Assembly (NCBI GenBank): GCA_900552255.1 | Contig: URZF01000088.1 | Location: 1-6,701 of the forward strand | Direction of reading: 5' to 3' | Origin: an uncultured Eubacteriales bacterium | GTDB taxonomy: Bacteria; Bacillota; Clostridia; Oscillospirales; CAG-272 | DNA length: 6,701 nt | Part shown: positions 1-5,057 of the stretch, in pieces | Numbering within the stretch: the first letter of the stretch is position 1 | Layout: every line of letters starts with the position of its first letter | The notes under the pieces: model-generated | Database searches by the model: none | What the model was told of the DNA's origin: nothing | Seen by the model: the letters and a program-made list of their open reading frames with translations, nothing else | Program-made: the position numbers and the translations under genes

Positions 1-94
1 ATACAAACAACATAAAATGAGCAAAGTCTTTTTCATAGCCTGTTCAAAATTTGAGCCAAAGATAAAAGAAAAAAAGGATAAATAATGCCAATAT

Positions 95-121
95 AAAAGA
101 AATAGAGGATTGCCCTCTATT
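95..121 (-). terminator. Hairpin terminator, probably bidirectional
   Basis: A perfect 8-bp stem (101-108 AATAGAGG with 114-121 CCTCTATT) encloses a 5-nt loop. On the minus strand TCTTTT follows, as expected for an intrinsic terminator of the small ORF ending at 120. On the plus strand ACTTTT follows, so it could also stop transcription entering from the left edge. The stem is AU-rich, so efficiency is uncertain. Confidence 0.5.
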
Positions 122-254
122 ACTTTTCACGAATGACCATTACAAATCCCCCACCAGAAGCCATAAACATTTCAATAATATTCTTATTATCCATATCCAT
201 TATTTTATGTTCGTATAAATTAGCATTCTGTTTACTTCTTTTTTTATTCTGCAT
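120..254 (-). CDS. Possible small protein, 44 aa, unknown function
   Basis: Reading the minus strand from ATG at 254 gives 44 codons ending at TAA (122-120), with a second stop (TAG) directly behind. The peptide is rich in Lys, Asn and Met and ends ASGGGFVMVIREK. No signal peptide, membrane helix or known motif is visible. An in-frame TTG at 269 would add five residues and has GAGG just upstream, but only 3 nt away, which is too close for a good site; the ATG itself has no clear ribosome binding site. Two things favour a real gene or gene remnant: a perfect hairpin directly after the stop, and a -10 palindrome at 284-291 that could fire leftward. It may instead be the truncated tail of a lost gene or plain chance. 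Confidence 0.28.
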   Translation of the reverse strand: MQNKKRSKQNANLYEHKIMDMDNKNIIEMFMASGGGFVMVIREK

Positions 255-262
255 ATTTTCTA

Positions 263-291
263 TTGACAATTACCTCAAAAGGGATTATAAT
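263..291 (+). promoter_or_regulatory. Consensus sigma-70/sigma-A promoter for the DUF1287-radical SAM genes
   Basis: TTGACA at 263-268 and TATAAT at 286-291 match both consensus hexamers exactly, with the ideal 17-base spacer. Transcription should start near 298, giving a leader of about 35 nt before the AGGAGG site at 323-328. The -10 lies inside the palindrome ATTATAAT (284-291), so a minus-strand -10 (284-289) is also present. Facing it is a weak TTGGAT at 307-312, again 17 bases away. Housekeeping-level expression of the rightward genes is likely; leftward activity is a guess. Confidence 0.85.
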
Positions 292-332
292 GATAAATAA
301 TTTTATATCCAACGGTAATTTCAGGAGGATAA

Positions 333-1031
333 ATGAAAGCAGCAGGAATGAAAAAAAGCGAAGTCGTCATCGCGCTTTGCGCGGGATTTCTTGCGCTCGC
401 CATGGTTTTCACCGCGTTGCTTGTCGCGGCGCGCCTGTCCCGTTCGGAGGATTCGTACAGCTCCTCCGAGGTATCCTCCTATGACTTCAACGGAAACGGC
501 CTCTCCGACGCCATGGACCTTGTGCTCGGCGCAAGGGCGGACGCGGAAAATCACCCGACCTATGACGGGAGATACTGGCAGGGCGGCTATCCGCCGGACG
601 ATATCGGCGTATGCACCGATGTTGTTTGGCGCGCATTCCGCGCCGCCGGATACTCGCTGCGCGACATGGTGGATGCCGATATCGCGGCGCGTCCCTCGGC
701 TTATCCCAATATTACGCAGAGGGACAGCAACATCGATTTCCGGCGCGTGAAAAATCTGCGCGTGTTTTTCCGCACATATGCCGTTTCCCTCACGACCGAT
801 ATCCGCGATACGGACGCATGGCAGCCCGGGGACATCGTCATTTTCGGCAACGACAAGCATATCGGCATCATTTCGGACAAGCGCACGGAGAGCGGACGTC
901 CGTACGTTATTCACAACGGCGGTCAGAACGACCGCGAGGAGGACGCGCTCGGGAACGACAAGGTGACCGGCCATTACCGATTCGATGCGGAGAGGCTGCC
1001 GGAGGAGCTGCGCATTGCATGGAGCGATTGA
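333..1031 (+). CDS. Membrane-anchored DUF1287 family protein (papain/NlpC-P60-like fold)
   Basis: The 232-aa product belongs to DUF1287 (the family of E. coli YijF), recognised by its GVCTDVVWRAF, DMVDADI, NIDFRRVKNL, WQPGDIVIFG, KHIGIIS and VIHNGG blocks. The spacing of Cys94, His176 and His194/Asn195 suggests an NlpC/P60-like cysteine active site; the family's substrate is unknown and a role on the cell wall or another extracellular target is inference. Residues about 11-34 form one hydrophobic helix after Lys7-Lys8, with no lipobox, so the protein is probably held outside the membrane by a signal anchor. Residues 51-59 (DFNGNGLSD) resemble an EF-hand/dockerin calcium loop. The start is set by AGGAGG at 323-328, 4 nt before ATG; Met6 is a poorer choice. 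It is the first gene after the consensus promoter, 50 bases from the radical SAM gene. Length is normal for a DUF1287 domain plus anchor, with no sign of damage. Confidence 0.88.
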   Translation: MKAAGMKKSEVVIALCAGFLALAMVFTALLVAARLSRSEDSYSSSEVSSYDFNGNGLSDAMDLVLGARADAENHPTYDGRYWQGGYPPDDIGVCTDVVWRAFRAAGYSLRDMVDADIAARPSAYPNITQRDSNIDFRRVKNLRVFFRTYAVSLTTDIRDTDAWQPGDIVIFGNDKHIGIISDKRTESGRPYVIHNGGQNDREEDALGNDKVTGHYRFDAERLPEELRIAWSD

Positions 1032-1081
1032 ACCCACATAATTGAAAGCGAGAAAAACGCGCCGACAAGCAGGAGGCAGCC

Positions 1082-1954
1082 ATGCACTTTGTAAACGCCA
1101 AAGGGATCCTTTCCGCGCATAACGGCATGAATCTATACCGCGGCTGCACGCATGGCTGCATCTATTGCGACAGCCGCTCCCTCTGCTATGGCTTTACACA
1201 CGATTTCGAGGACATCGAAGTCAAAGAAAATGCCCCGATTCTTTTAGAGGACGCGCTGCGCCGCAAACGGAAAAAGTGCATGATCGGCACCGGCTCCATG
1301 TGCGATCCTTATCTGCCCTGTGAGGAGACGCTCGGACTCACGAGAAAATGCCTTGAGATCATCAATGCCCATGGCTTCGGCGTCACGGTTTTGACAAAAT
1401 CGACACGAATTCTGCGCGATATCGATCTACTGGAACGTATCCATCGCCGGACGAAGTGCGTGGTGCAGATGACGCTCACCACCTGCGACGAGACGCTTTG
1501 CCGAATCATCGAACCGAATGTGGATACGACGGTCGAGCGCGTCGAAGCTCTGAAAGAATTTCAGGAGCGCGGCATTCCCACCGTCGTTTGGATGTCGCCG
1601 ATCCTGCCATTTATCGAGGATACGGAGGAAAATATCGCGGGGCTCGTCCGGCTCTGTGCCGAGGCGGGCGTCCTCGGGATCCTGTTCTTCGGTGCCGGCG
1701 TAACGCTGCGCGCCGGCGACCGCGAATATTTTTACGGCGCGCTTGACCGGTCGTTTCCCGGCGTCAAGCAAAAATATACCGAGCGCTTCGGAAACGCCTA
1801 TGAATGCGAAAGCCCAAAAAACGGAGAGCTATCTGCGCTCTTCCGCCGGGAATGCGAACGATACGGCATTCGGCATGACCTGCGCGAGCTTTTTCCCTAT
1901 CTGCGTGAATTTCCGGATTTATCCCCGCAGTTTGACCGGATTTCTCTTTTTTAG
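1082..1954 (+). CDS. SPL-family radical SAM protein (COG1533-like)
   Basis: The 290-aa protein has the radical SAM signature CxxxCxxC as GCTHGCIYC, Cys22, Cys26 and Cys29, which should bind a [4Fe-4S] cluster that cleaves S-adenosylmethionine. The motif sits close to the N terminus. GTGSMCDPYLPCE (69-81), VTVLTKSTRI (101-110), QMTLTT (129-134) and SPILPFIEDT (172-181) place it with the stand-alone proteins related to spore photoproduct lyase. True lyases are longer with an N-terminal extension, so DNA repair is not implied and the substrate is unknown. No SPASM-type C-terminal cysteine cluster is visible; the tail from about 225 is charged. The protein is cytoplasmic, with no signal peptide. 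ATG at 1082 has AGGAGG (1071-1076) 5 nt upstream. It lies 50 bases behind the DUF1287 gene with no terminator between, so both likely share the promoter at 263-291. A functional link to DUF1287 is unproven. Confidence 0.85.
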   Translation: MHFVNAKGILSAHNGMNLYRGCTHGCIYCDSRSLCYGFTHDFEDIEVKENAPILLEDALRRKRKKCMIGTGSMCDPYLPCEETLGLTRKCLEIINAHGFGVTVLTKSTRILRDIDLLERIHRRTKCVVQMTLTTCDETLCRIIEPNVDTTVERVEALKEFQERGIPTVVWMSPILPFIEDTEENIAGLVRLCAEAGVLGILFFGAGVTLRAGDREYFYGALDRSFPGVKQKYTERFGNAYECESPKNGELSALFRRECERYGIRHDLRELFPYLREFPDLSPQFDRISLF

Positions 1955-2065
1955 CGGAATTTTCGTGATTTTATCCAAAGATATCCTCTCCGAACACAAA
2001 AATTTCTATCCGAAGTACCGTTATTTTTTCTTGCATATCCATTCAAAAAACAGTATAATAATACG
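1955..2065. other. AT-rich spacer after the radical SAM gene
   Basis: This spacer holds the promoter at 2031-2059 and several T-runs but no convincing GC-rich terminator hairpin directly after the radical SAM stop. The first good hairpin followed by Ts is at 2070-2104. Upstream transcripts may therefore end there or continue into the lipoprotein gene. Confidence 0.4.
2031..2059 (+). promoter_or_regulatory. Promoter for the structured leader and C39-like lipoprotein gene
   Basis: A perfect TATAAT (2054-2059) lies 17 bases behind TTGCAT (2031-2036), which matches the first three -35 bases. Transcription should begin near 2066, leaving a leader of about 280 nt before the ATG at 2344. It is far weaker at -35 than the promoter at 263. 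Confidence 0.6.
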
Positions 2066-2069
2066 CATC

Positions 2070-2104
2070 GGCGCTCTGACTGCAACAGAGCCGCCGGAGT
2101 TTTT
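2070..2104 (+). terminator. Hairpin plus T-run: terminator or attenuator
   Basis: GGCGCTCTG (2070-2078) pairs with CAGAGCCGCC (2086-2095) with one bulged C, around a 7-nt loop. After four bases (GGAG) come five Ts (2100-2104). It could end the DUF1287-radical SAM transcript. Because the downstream promoter starts only a few bases before it, it would also be the 5'-most hairpin of the leader and could attenuate it. The gap before the Ts makes it a mediocre terminator. Confidence 0.4.
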
Positions 2105-2332
2105 ACGGTCAAATCAACAAAAGGCCACGGACAGCTTGACCGGCAGCCGGCAGAGATGACATATCTCATTTAAGCGCCTCTGAACGGAGGACGCGCGGTG
2201 TAAACCCGCACTGTACTGAGTGAGACATGAAAACGAGTATTAAAAGTATTTCTTACCGTATAGACTCGATTGTTCCTGCGCCGTCCTGCGGCGTATACAA
2301 AATGAAACGATCAAAAGTACAACTAATTTTTG

Positions 2333-2338
2333 AAGGAG
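2333..2338 (+). promoter_or_regulatory. Ribosome binding site that fixes the lipoprotein start
   Basis: AAGGAG lies 5 nt before ATG 2344, and a textbook lipoprotein signal peptide begins there. An in-frame ATG at 2227 would add 39 residues but has no good ribosome binding site and would bury the signal peptide inside the protein. The start is therefore placed at 2344. Confidence 0.85.
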
Positions 2339-2343
2339 AACGC

Positions 2344-3192
2344 ATGAAAAAATTATTTGTATTCTTATTTGCAGGCCTTTTCTGCATATCGGCGCTCCTC
2401 ACCGGATGCTCCGAAAATGCGGCACACGGCAACTACTCGGATGAAATGAAAATCCCCTACGGCACGGATATCGATCCCGAATACGGAGCGGATTCGGTGG
2501 AGCGCGACGGCGACCACAAGGATTCTCCCTATTTTTCGCGCCTTGATTATTACAATATGGAATCCACGGATACCCTGACGATCCTCACGGGCTTCAAAAC
2601 CTATCAGCAGACCTGCGAAAGCAGCTGCGGCGTCGCGAGCACGCTCATGGTGCTCGATTACTTCGGGAAGCTCGGCAGCTATACGGAGGCAGATCTTGCG
2701 AAGCTTCGCAATGAGGCCGGCGACTATAAGCTGACCGGCGCCACAAGCGTCGCGCAGGTGCTCTCCATATTCGAGCACATAGGCGGCTTTGAGGTCGGCA
2801 GCACCTACGATTATTACGGCAAAACCGACATAAACGGCGAGCCTTATTTCGATGAGGATGGACGTGCCTGCGACGGCATCTATTCCGTCATCACGCCCGA
2901 CTGGATCATCGAGAACCTGAAAAATGATACGCCTATCATGATCTGCTGGAACGACTGGGGCGGACACTGGCAGGTCATCATCGGATATGACACCATGGGA
3001 ACGGAAACCACACAGGACGATGTGCTGATCGTCGCCGATCCTTACGACACGACCGACCACAATCAAGACGGCTACGGGACCTACGGCGCGGAACGGGTCT
3101 ACTACAACTGGACCATGTACGACTTTTTCGAGGGCATCACGGAGATGCCGGAACGGGATTTTCTGTTCGTAACGGCGAAACCGGTCTCTTAA
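2344..3192 (+). CDS. Secreted lipoprotein with C39-like (papain-fold) peptidase domain
   Basis: The 282-aa product starts with a lipoprotein signal peptide: Lys2-Lys3, a hydrophobic stretch, and lipobox LTGC ending at Cys22. It should be lipid-anchored outside the membrane. After an acidic linker (about 25-80) comes a C39-type cysteine peptidase domain. Gln89 lies six residues before Cys95 in QTCESSCGVAS, the oxyanion-hole and nucleophile spacing of C39 enzymes. His208 (GGHWQV) and Asp232 (ADPYD) complete a triad. C39 domains of bacteriocin exporters cut double-glycine leaders, but here there is no ABC transporter and the domain is outside the cell, so the substrate is unknown; the C39_2/papain-like group fits best. 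DHNQDGYG (238-245) resembles a calcium loop. Cys91 is a second nearby cysteine. The gene is monocistronic, with its own promoter, a long structured leader and a terminator at 3248-3285. An inactive binding protein is the main alternative. Confidence 0.8.
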   Translation: MKKLFVFLFAGLFCISALLTGCSENAAHGNYSDEMKIPYGTDIDPEYGADSVERDGDHKDSPYFSRLDYYNMESTDTLTILTGFKTYQQTCESSCGVASTLMVLDYFGKLGSYTEADLAKLRNEAGDYKLTGATSVAQVLSIFEHIGGFEVGSTYDYYGKTDINGEPYFDEDGRACDGIYSVITPDWIIENLKNDTPIMICWNDWGGHWQVIIGYDTMGTETTQDDVLIVADPYDTTDHNQDGYGTYGAERVYYNWTMYDFFEGITEMPERDFLFVTAKPVS

Positions 3193-3247
3193 TTCCTTAC
3201 AGAAACCAAGCCGCGTATTTGCAGCTCTGCGCGGACAATATCGATAC

Positions 3248-3285
3248 AAAAGGAGATTTCCTCATAACGGGAAATCTCCTTTTTC
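3248..3285 (+). terminator. Strong bidirectional intrinsic terminator between convergent genes
   Basis: AGGAGATTTCC (3251-3261) pairs perfectly with GGAAATCTCCT (3270-3280) around an 8-nt loop, extended by A3248-3250 with T3281-3283. A run of five or more Ts follows on the plus strand, and CTCCTTTTG follows on the minus strand. It sits 55 bases after the lipoprotein stop and about 110 bases beyond the sdaAA stop on the other strand. No better terminator is visible for sdaAA, so it probably serves both. Confidence 0.85.
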
Positions 3286-3397
3286 CTTGCATGTCAGCCA
3301 TAGCTTTCAGCATGCCGCAGAATCCTTATGCCGACATAACGGCAGCTATCCAAAGCGATTTTTAACGACGGAAAAGCGGCCAATGATGCTTTCCCTT

Positions 3398-4285
3398 TCA
3401 TTTACAGCCGCCGCATGACGCGCATCCGGGATGCAGATTCCGCACGCTCGGCGCCATAGCAAGTCCGCCGAGCGCCGTCTCACGCAGCTGATAAGGAATG
3501 TTGCGCCCCACACTGTACATTGCCGCGACGACCTCGTCAAACGGCACCAACGTTTTTCCGCTTGTGGCAAGCGCGGTTTCCGCACTGATCACGGCGTTGG
3601 CCACACCCATGGCGTTTCTCTTCTGGCAGGGGGATTCGACAAGACCGCCGATCGGATCGCAGACCAGTCCGAGAATATTGGAAATCGCGTCGCCTGCCGC
3701 CGCAAGACAGACCGACGGCGCGCCGCCGAAAAGCTCGCAGAGCGCGGAGGCCGCCATCGCGGACGCCGCTCCCACCTCGGCCTGACAGCCGCCCTCCGCG
3801 CCGGAGAGCGTCGCATTGCGGTCGATAAGATAGCCGACGGCGCCAGCGTTGAACAATGCCTGCGTCAGCTTTTCCTCTCCGAAATCATAGATTTCGTCGG
3901 CGGCAACCAATATCCCCGGCAGCACCCCTGCGGAACCCGCCGTCGGCGCGGCGACGATACGTCCCATCGAGGCGTTCAGTTCGATGACGCCCATCGCATA
4001 TGCGGACGCGCGGGAGATCATCCCGCCCATCGCGCCCTCACGCCGGATCCTGCCAAGGAGCGCCTTACTCTCCCCGCCGATATACCCGCCGAGCAGATTC
4101 ATCTGCTCGGTCTGAGAGCGGCCGACACCCTCGCGCATCACCGCGAGGGATTTTCTCATGCGCTCCCATACGGCCTCACGGCCGACGCCGAATTTTGCGA
4201 TCTCCCTTACGAGCATAATTTCCGAAATCGGTTTATTTTTTTCCGTACACAGAGCGAGCAGCTCTTTTCCGGTTGAAAAATCCAT
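3398..4285 (-). CDS. sdaAA: L-serine dehydratase, iron-sulfur-dependent, alpha subunit
   Basis: This is the catalytic subunit of the two-subunit [4Fe-4S] L-serine dehydratase, which converts L-serine to pyruvate and ammonia in the cytoplasm. Family blocks, numbered from the start used here, are APTAGSAG (113-120), LSGAEGGCQAEVG (160-172), CDPIGGLVESPC (209-220) and NIPYQLRETALGGLA (262-276). Cys167, Cys209 and Cys220 are the expected cluster ligands. The protein ends HPGCASCGGCK, with three further cysteines spaced CxxCxxC. ATG 4285 gives MDFSTGKELLALC, which starts like the family. An ATG at 4297 and a TTG at 4309 lie in frame upstream; none has a strong ribosome binding site, so translation is probably coupled to sdaAB, which stops at 4310. 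At 295 aa the length is normal. Loss of the cluster by oxygen inactivates this class, in line with an anaerobe. The only visible terminator is the convergent one at 3248-3285. Confidence 0.93.
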   Translation of the reverse strand: MDFSTGKELLALCTEKNKPISEIMLVREIAKFGVGREAVWERMRKSLAVMREGVGRSQTEQMNLLGGYIGGESKALLGRIRREGAMGGMISRASAYAMGVIELNASMGRIVAAPTAGSAGVLPGILVAADEIYDFGEEKLTQALFNAGAVGYLIDRNATLSGAEGGCQAEVGAASAMAASALCELFGGAPSVCLAAAGDAISNILGLVCDPIGGLVESPCQKRNAMGVANAVISAETALATSGKTLVPFDEVVAAMYSVGRNIPYQLRETALGGLAMAPSVRNLHPGCASCGGCK

Positions 4286-4309
4286 ACATTCTCTCATGTT
4301 TCCAACCAA

Positions 4310-4981
4310 TCACTTTACCTTGATATAGACGGCCGACAGCACGTTTTTCTGCCGGCGAAGCTCTTCCAGCGCGCCCTCGTCGAAATCTCCGTCGATTTCG
4401 ATGATCGAAAACTGGTCGTCGCCCTTATCCTCACAATAGACGCTCATATAAGAGATATTCACGCCGTCGTTTTCAAATACCTTCGCCACCGCCGCAATGA
4501 CGCCCGGCTTGTCCTTCTGATGAACGATGACAGCGTTGTTCTTGCCGGAAAATTTGATTTCACAGCCGTTGATTTCATGGATCTCGATCTCCCCGCCGCC
4601 GACCGACGCGCCGCGCAGAACATTGACCGTGCCGTCCGATTCCTCAAGGGTGATCACGACGGTGTTCGGATGATAATCCGTCTGCTCGTCGATCTCCTCG
4701 AAGTCAAACGCAAGTCCGCCCTCCTTTGCAAACTCAAAGGAATCGCGGATCCGATAATCGCCGGTATCAAAACCGAGGATTCCCGCCACAAGCGCCCGGT
4801 CGGTTCCATGCCCGCGATAGGTCTTGGCAAAGGAGCCGTACAGCTTAAAATGCACTTTCGTGATTTTCTTTCGGGCAAGCAGCCCGGCGATCCGCGCGAT
4901 CTTCAAGGCGCCCGCCGTATGCGAGCTTGACGGACCGATCATGATAGGTCCTATGATATCAAACACACTTATATCTCTCAT
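4310..4981 (-). CDS. sdaAB: L-serine dehydratase, iron-sulfur-dependent, beta subunit
   Basis: The 223-aa beta subunit pairs with the alpha subunit encoded just downstream. The N-terminal half carries GPIMIGPSSSHTAGALKIA (11-29), the hallmark of this domain, and YGSFAKTYRGHGTDRALVAG (48-67). Residues about 150-222 form an ACT domain (VHQKDKPGVIAAVAKVFENDG), usually a small-molecule or amino-acid sensing or dimerisation module. ATG 4981 has GGAAGGA at 4993-4987, 5 nt upstream, a good site. The TGA (4312-4310) is 24 bases before the ATG chosen for sdaAA. It follows murA by 76 bases, a gap that holds two hairpins (5028-5052 and 5003-5017), so it may be transcribed from murA or from an unseen start. 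Length and motifs are intact. Confidence 0.93.
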   Translation of the reverse strand: MRDISVFDIIGPIMIGPSSSHTAGALKIARIAGLLARKKITKVHFKLYGSFAKTYRGHGTDRALVAGILGFDTGDYRIRDSFEFAKEGGLAFDFEEIDEQTDYHPNTVVITLEESDGTVNVLRGASVGGGEIEIHEINGCEIKFSGKNNAVIVHQKDKPGVIAAVAKVFENDGVNISYMSVYCEDKGDDQFSIIEIDGDFDEGALEELRRQKNVLSAVYIKVK

Positions 4982-5002
4982 ATTTTTCCTTCCGAAACCG
5001 CA

Positions 5003-5052
5003 GCCCGTATTTCGGGCGCGAACTTCAGAAAGGGCAGAAGCTCTGCCCTTTC
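5003..5052 (-). terminator. Two hairpins between murA and sdaAB
   Basis: A perfect 11-bp stem (5028-5038 with 5042-5052, loop of 3) starts a few bases after the murA TAG. A second stem GCCCG/CGGGC (5003-5007 with 5013-5017) follows. On the minus strand the big hairpin is followed by only TGAAG, not a T-run, so it is a poor intrinsic terminator. Transcript stabilisation, an RNA-processing site or partial read-through to sdaAB are equally possible. Confidence 0.4.
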
Positions 5053-5057
5053 CGTTT

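Larger units (their letters stand above)
1..262. other. AT-rich intergenic stretch before the first promoter
   Basis: This stretch is much richer in A and T than the genes that follow. It contains a possible minus-strand small ORF and a hairpin terminator, listed separately. On the plus strand one frame is open from the left edge to a TAA at 83-85, about 27 codons ending ...KIKEKKDK. It could be the last residues of a gene entering from the left, because the hairpin at 101-121 follows the stop. It has no recognisable motif and is too short to call a gene. I see nothing else that can be assigned. Confidence 0.5.
2066..2343 (+). promoter_or_regulatory. Long structured 5' leader RNA, candidate riboregulator, class unknown
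   Basis: Between the promoter and the lipoprotein ATG the sequence holds a run of inverted repeats. They are: 2070-2078 with 2086-2095 (one bulged base); CGGTCAA 2106-2112 with TTGACCG 2136-2142; GAGAT 2153-2157 with ATCTC 2163-2167; GCGCCTC 2174-2180 with GAGG-A-CGC 2187-2194; GCGG 2195-2198 with CCGC 2206-2209; CACT 2209-2212 with AGTG 2219-2222 (shares C2209 with the previous stem); CGAGT 2234-2238 with ACTCG 2264-2268; CGCCG 2279-2283 with CGGCG 2289-2293. The stretch 2198-2215 (GGTGTAAACC...ACTGTA) loosely resembles part of the cobalamin riboswitch core, but the remaining conserved blocks are absent. I could not match any riboswitch or known RNA class. A cis-acting regulator of the lipoprotein, or a small RNA, are both possible. 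Confidence 0.45.

Noticed and set aside
321..1037. Minus-strand ORF (238 codons) opposite DUF1287
   Set aside because: It is an antisense shadow of a recognised family with a strong promoter and ribosome binding site on the plus strand.
2195..2222. Cobalamin riboswitch
   Set aside because: Only GGTGTAAACC and ACTGTA resemble the core. The AGGGAA, GCCACTG/B12-box and GGGAAGG-type blocks are not found in the right order, and the downstream gene has no link to B12.
2227..2343. In-frame upstream extension of the lipoprotein ORF (start at 2227)
   Set aside because: It has no good ribosome binding site, and it would place the lipobox signal peptide 39 residues inside the protein. The start at 2344 has AAGGAG at correct spacing.
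2365..3249. Long minus-strand ORF (294 codons) opposite the C39-like lipoprotein
   Set aside because: It is an antisense shadow; the plus strand has a signal peptide, catalytic motifs and a ribosome binding site, and the minus frame has none.
3361..3397. Dedicated terminator directly after sdaAA
   Set aside because: The GGAAAGC/GCTTTTCC pairing is bulged with a 10-nt loop and lacks a clean T-run. The strong convergent hairpin at 3248-3285 is a better candidate.
3431..4276. Long plus-strand ORF (281 codons) opposite sdaAA
   Set aside because: It is the antisense shadow of a clearly recognised gene, with Arg/His-rich composition and no motif.
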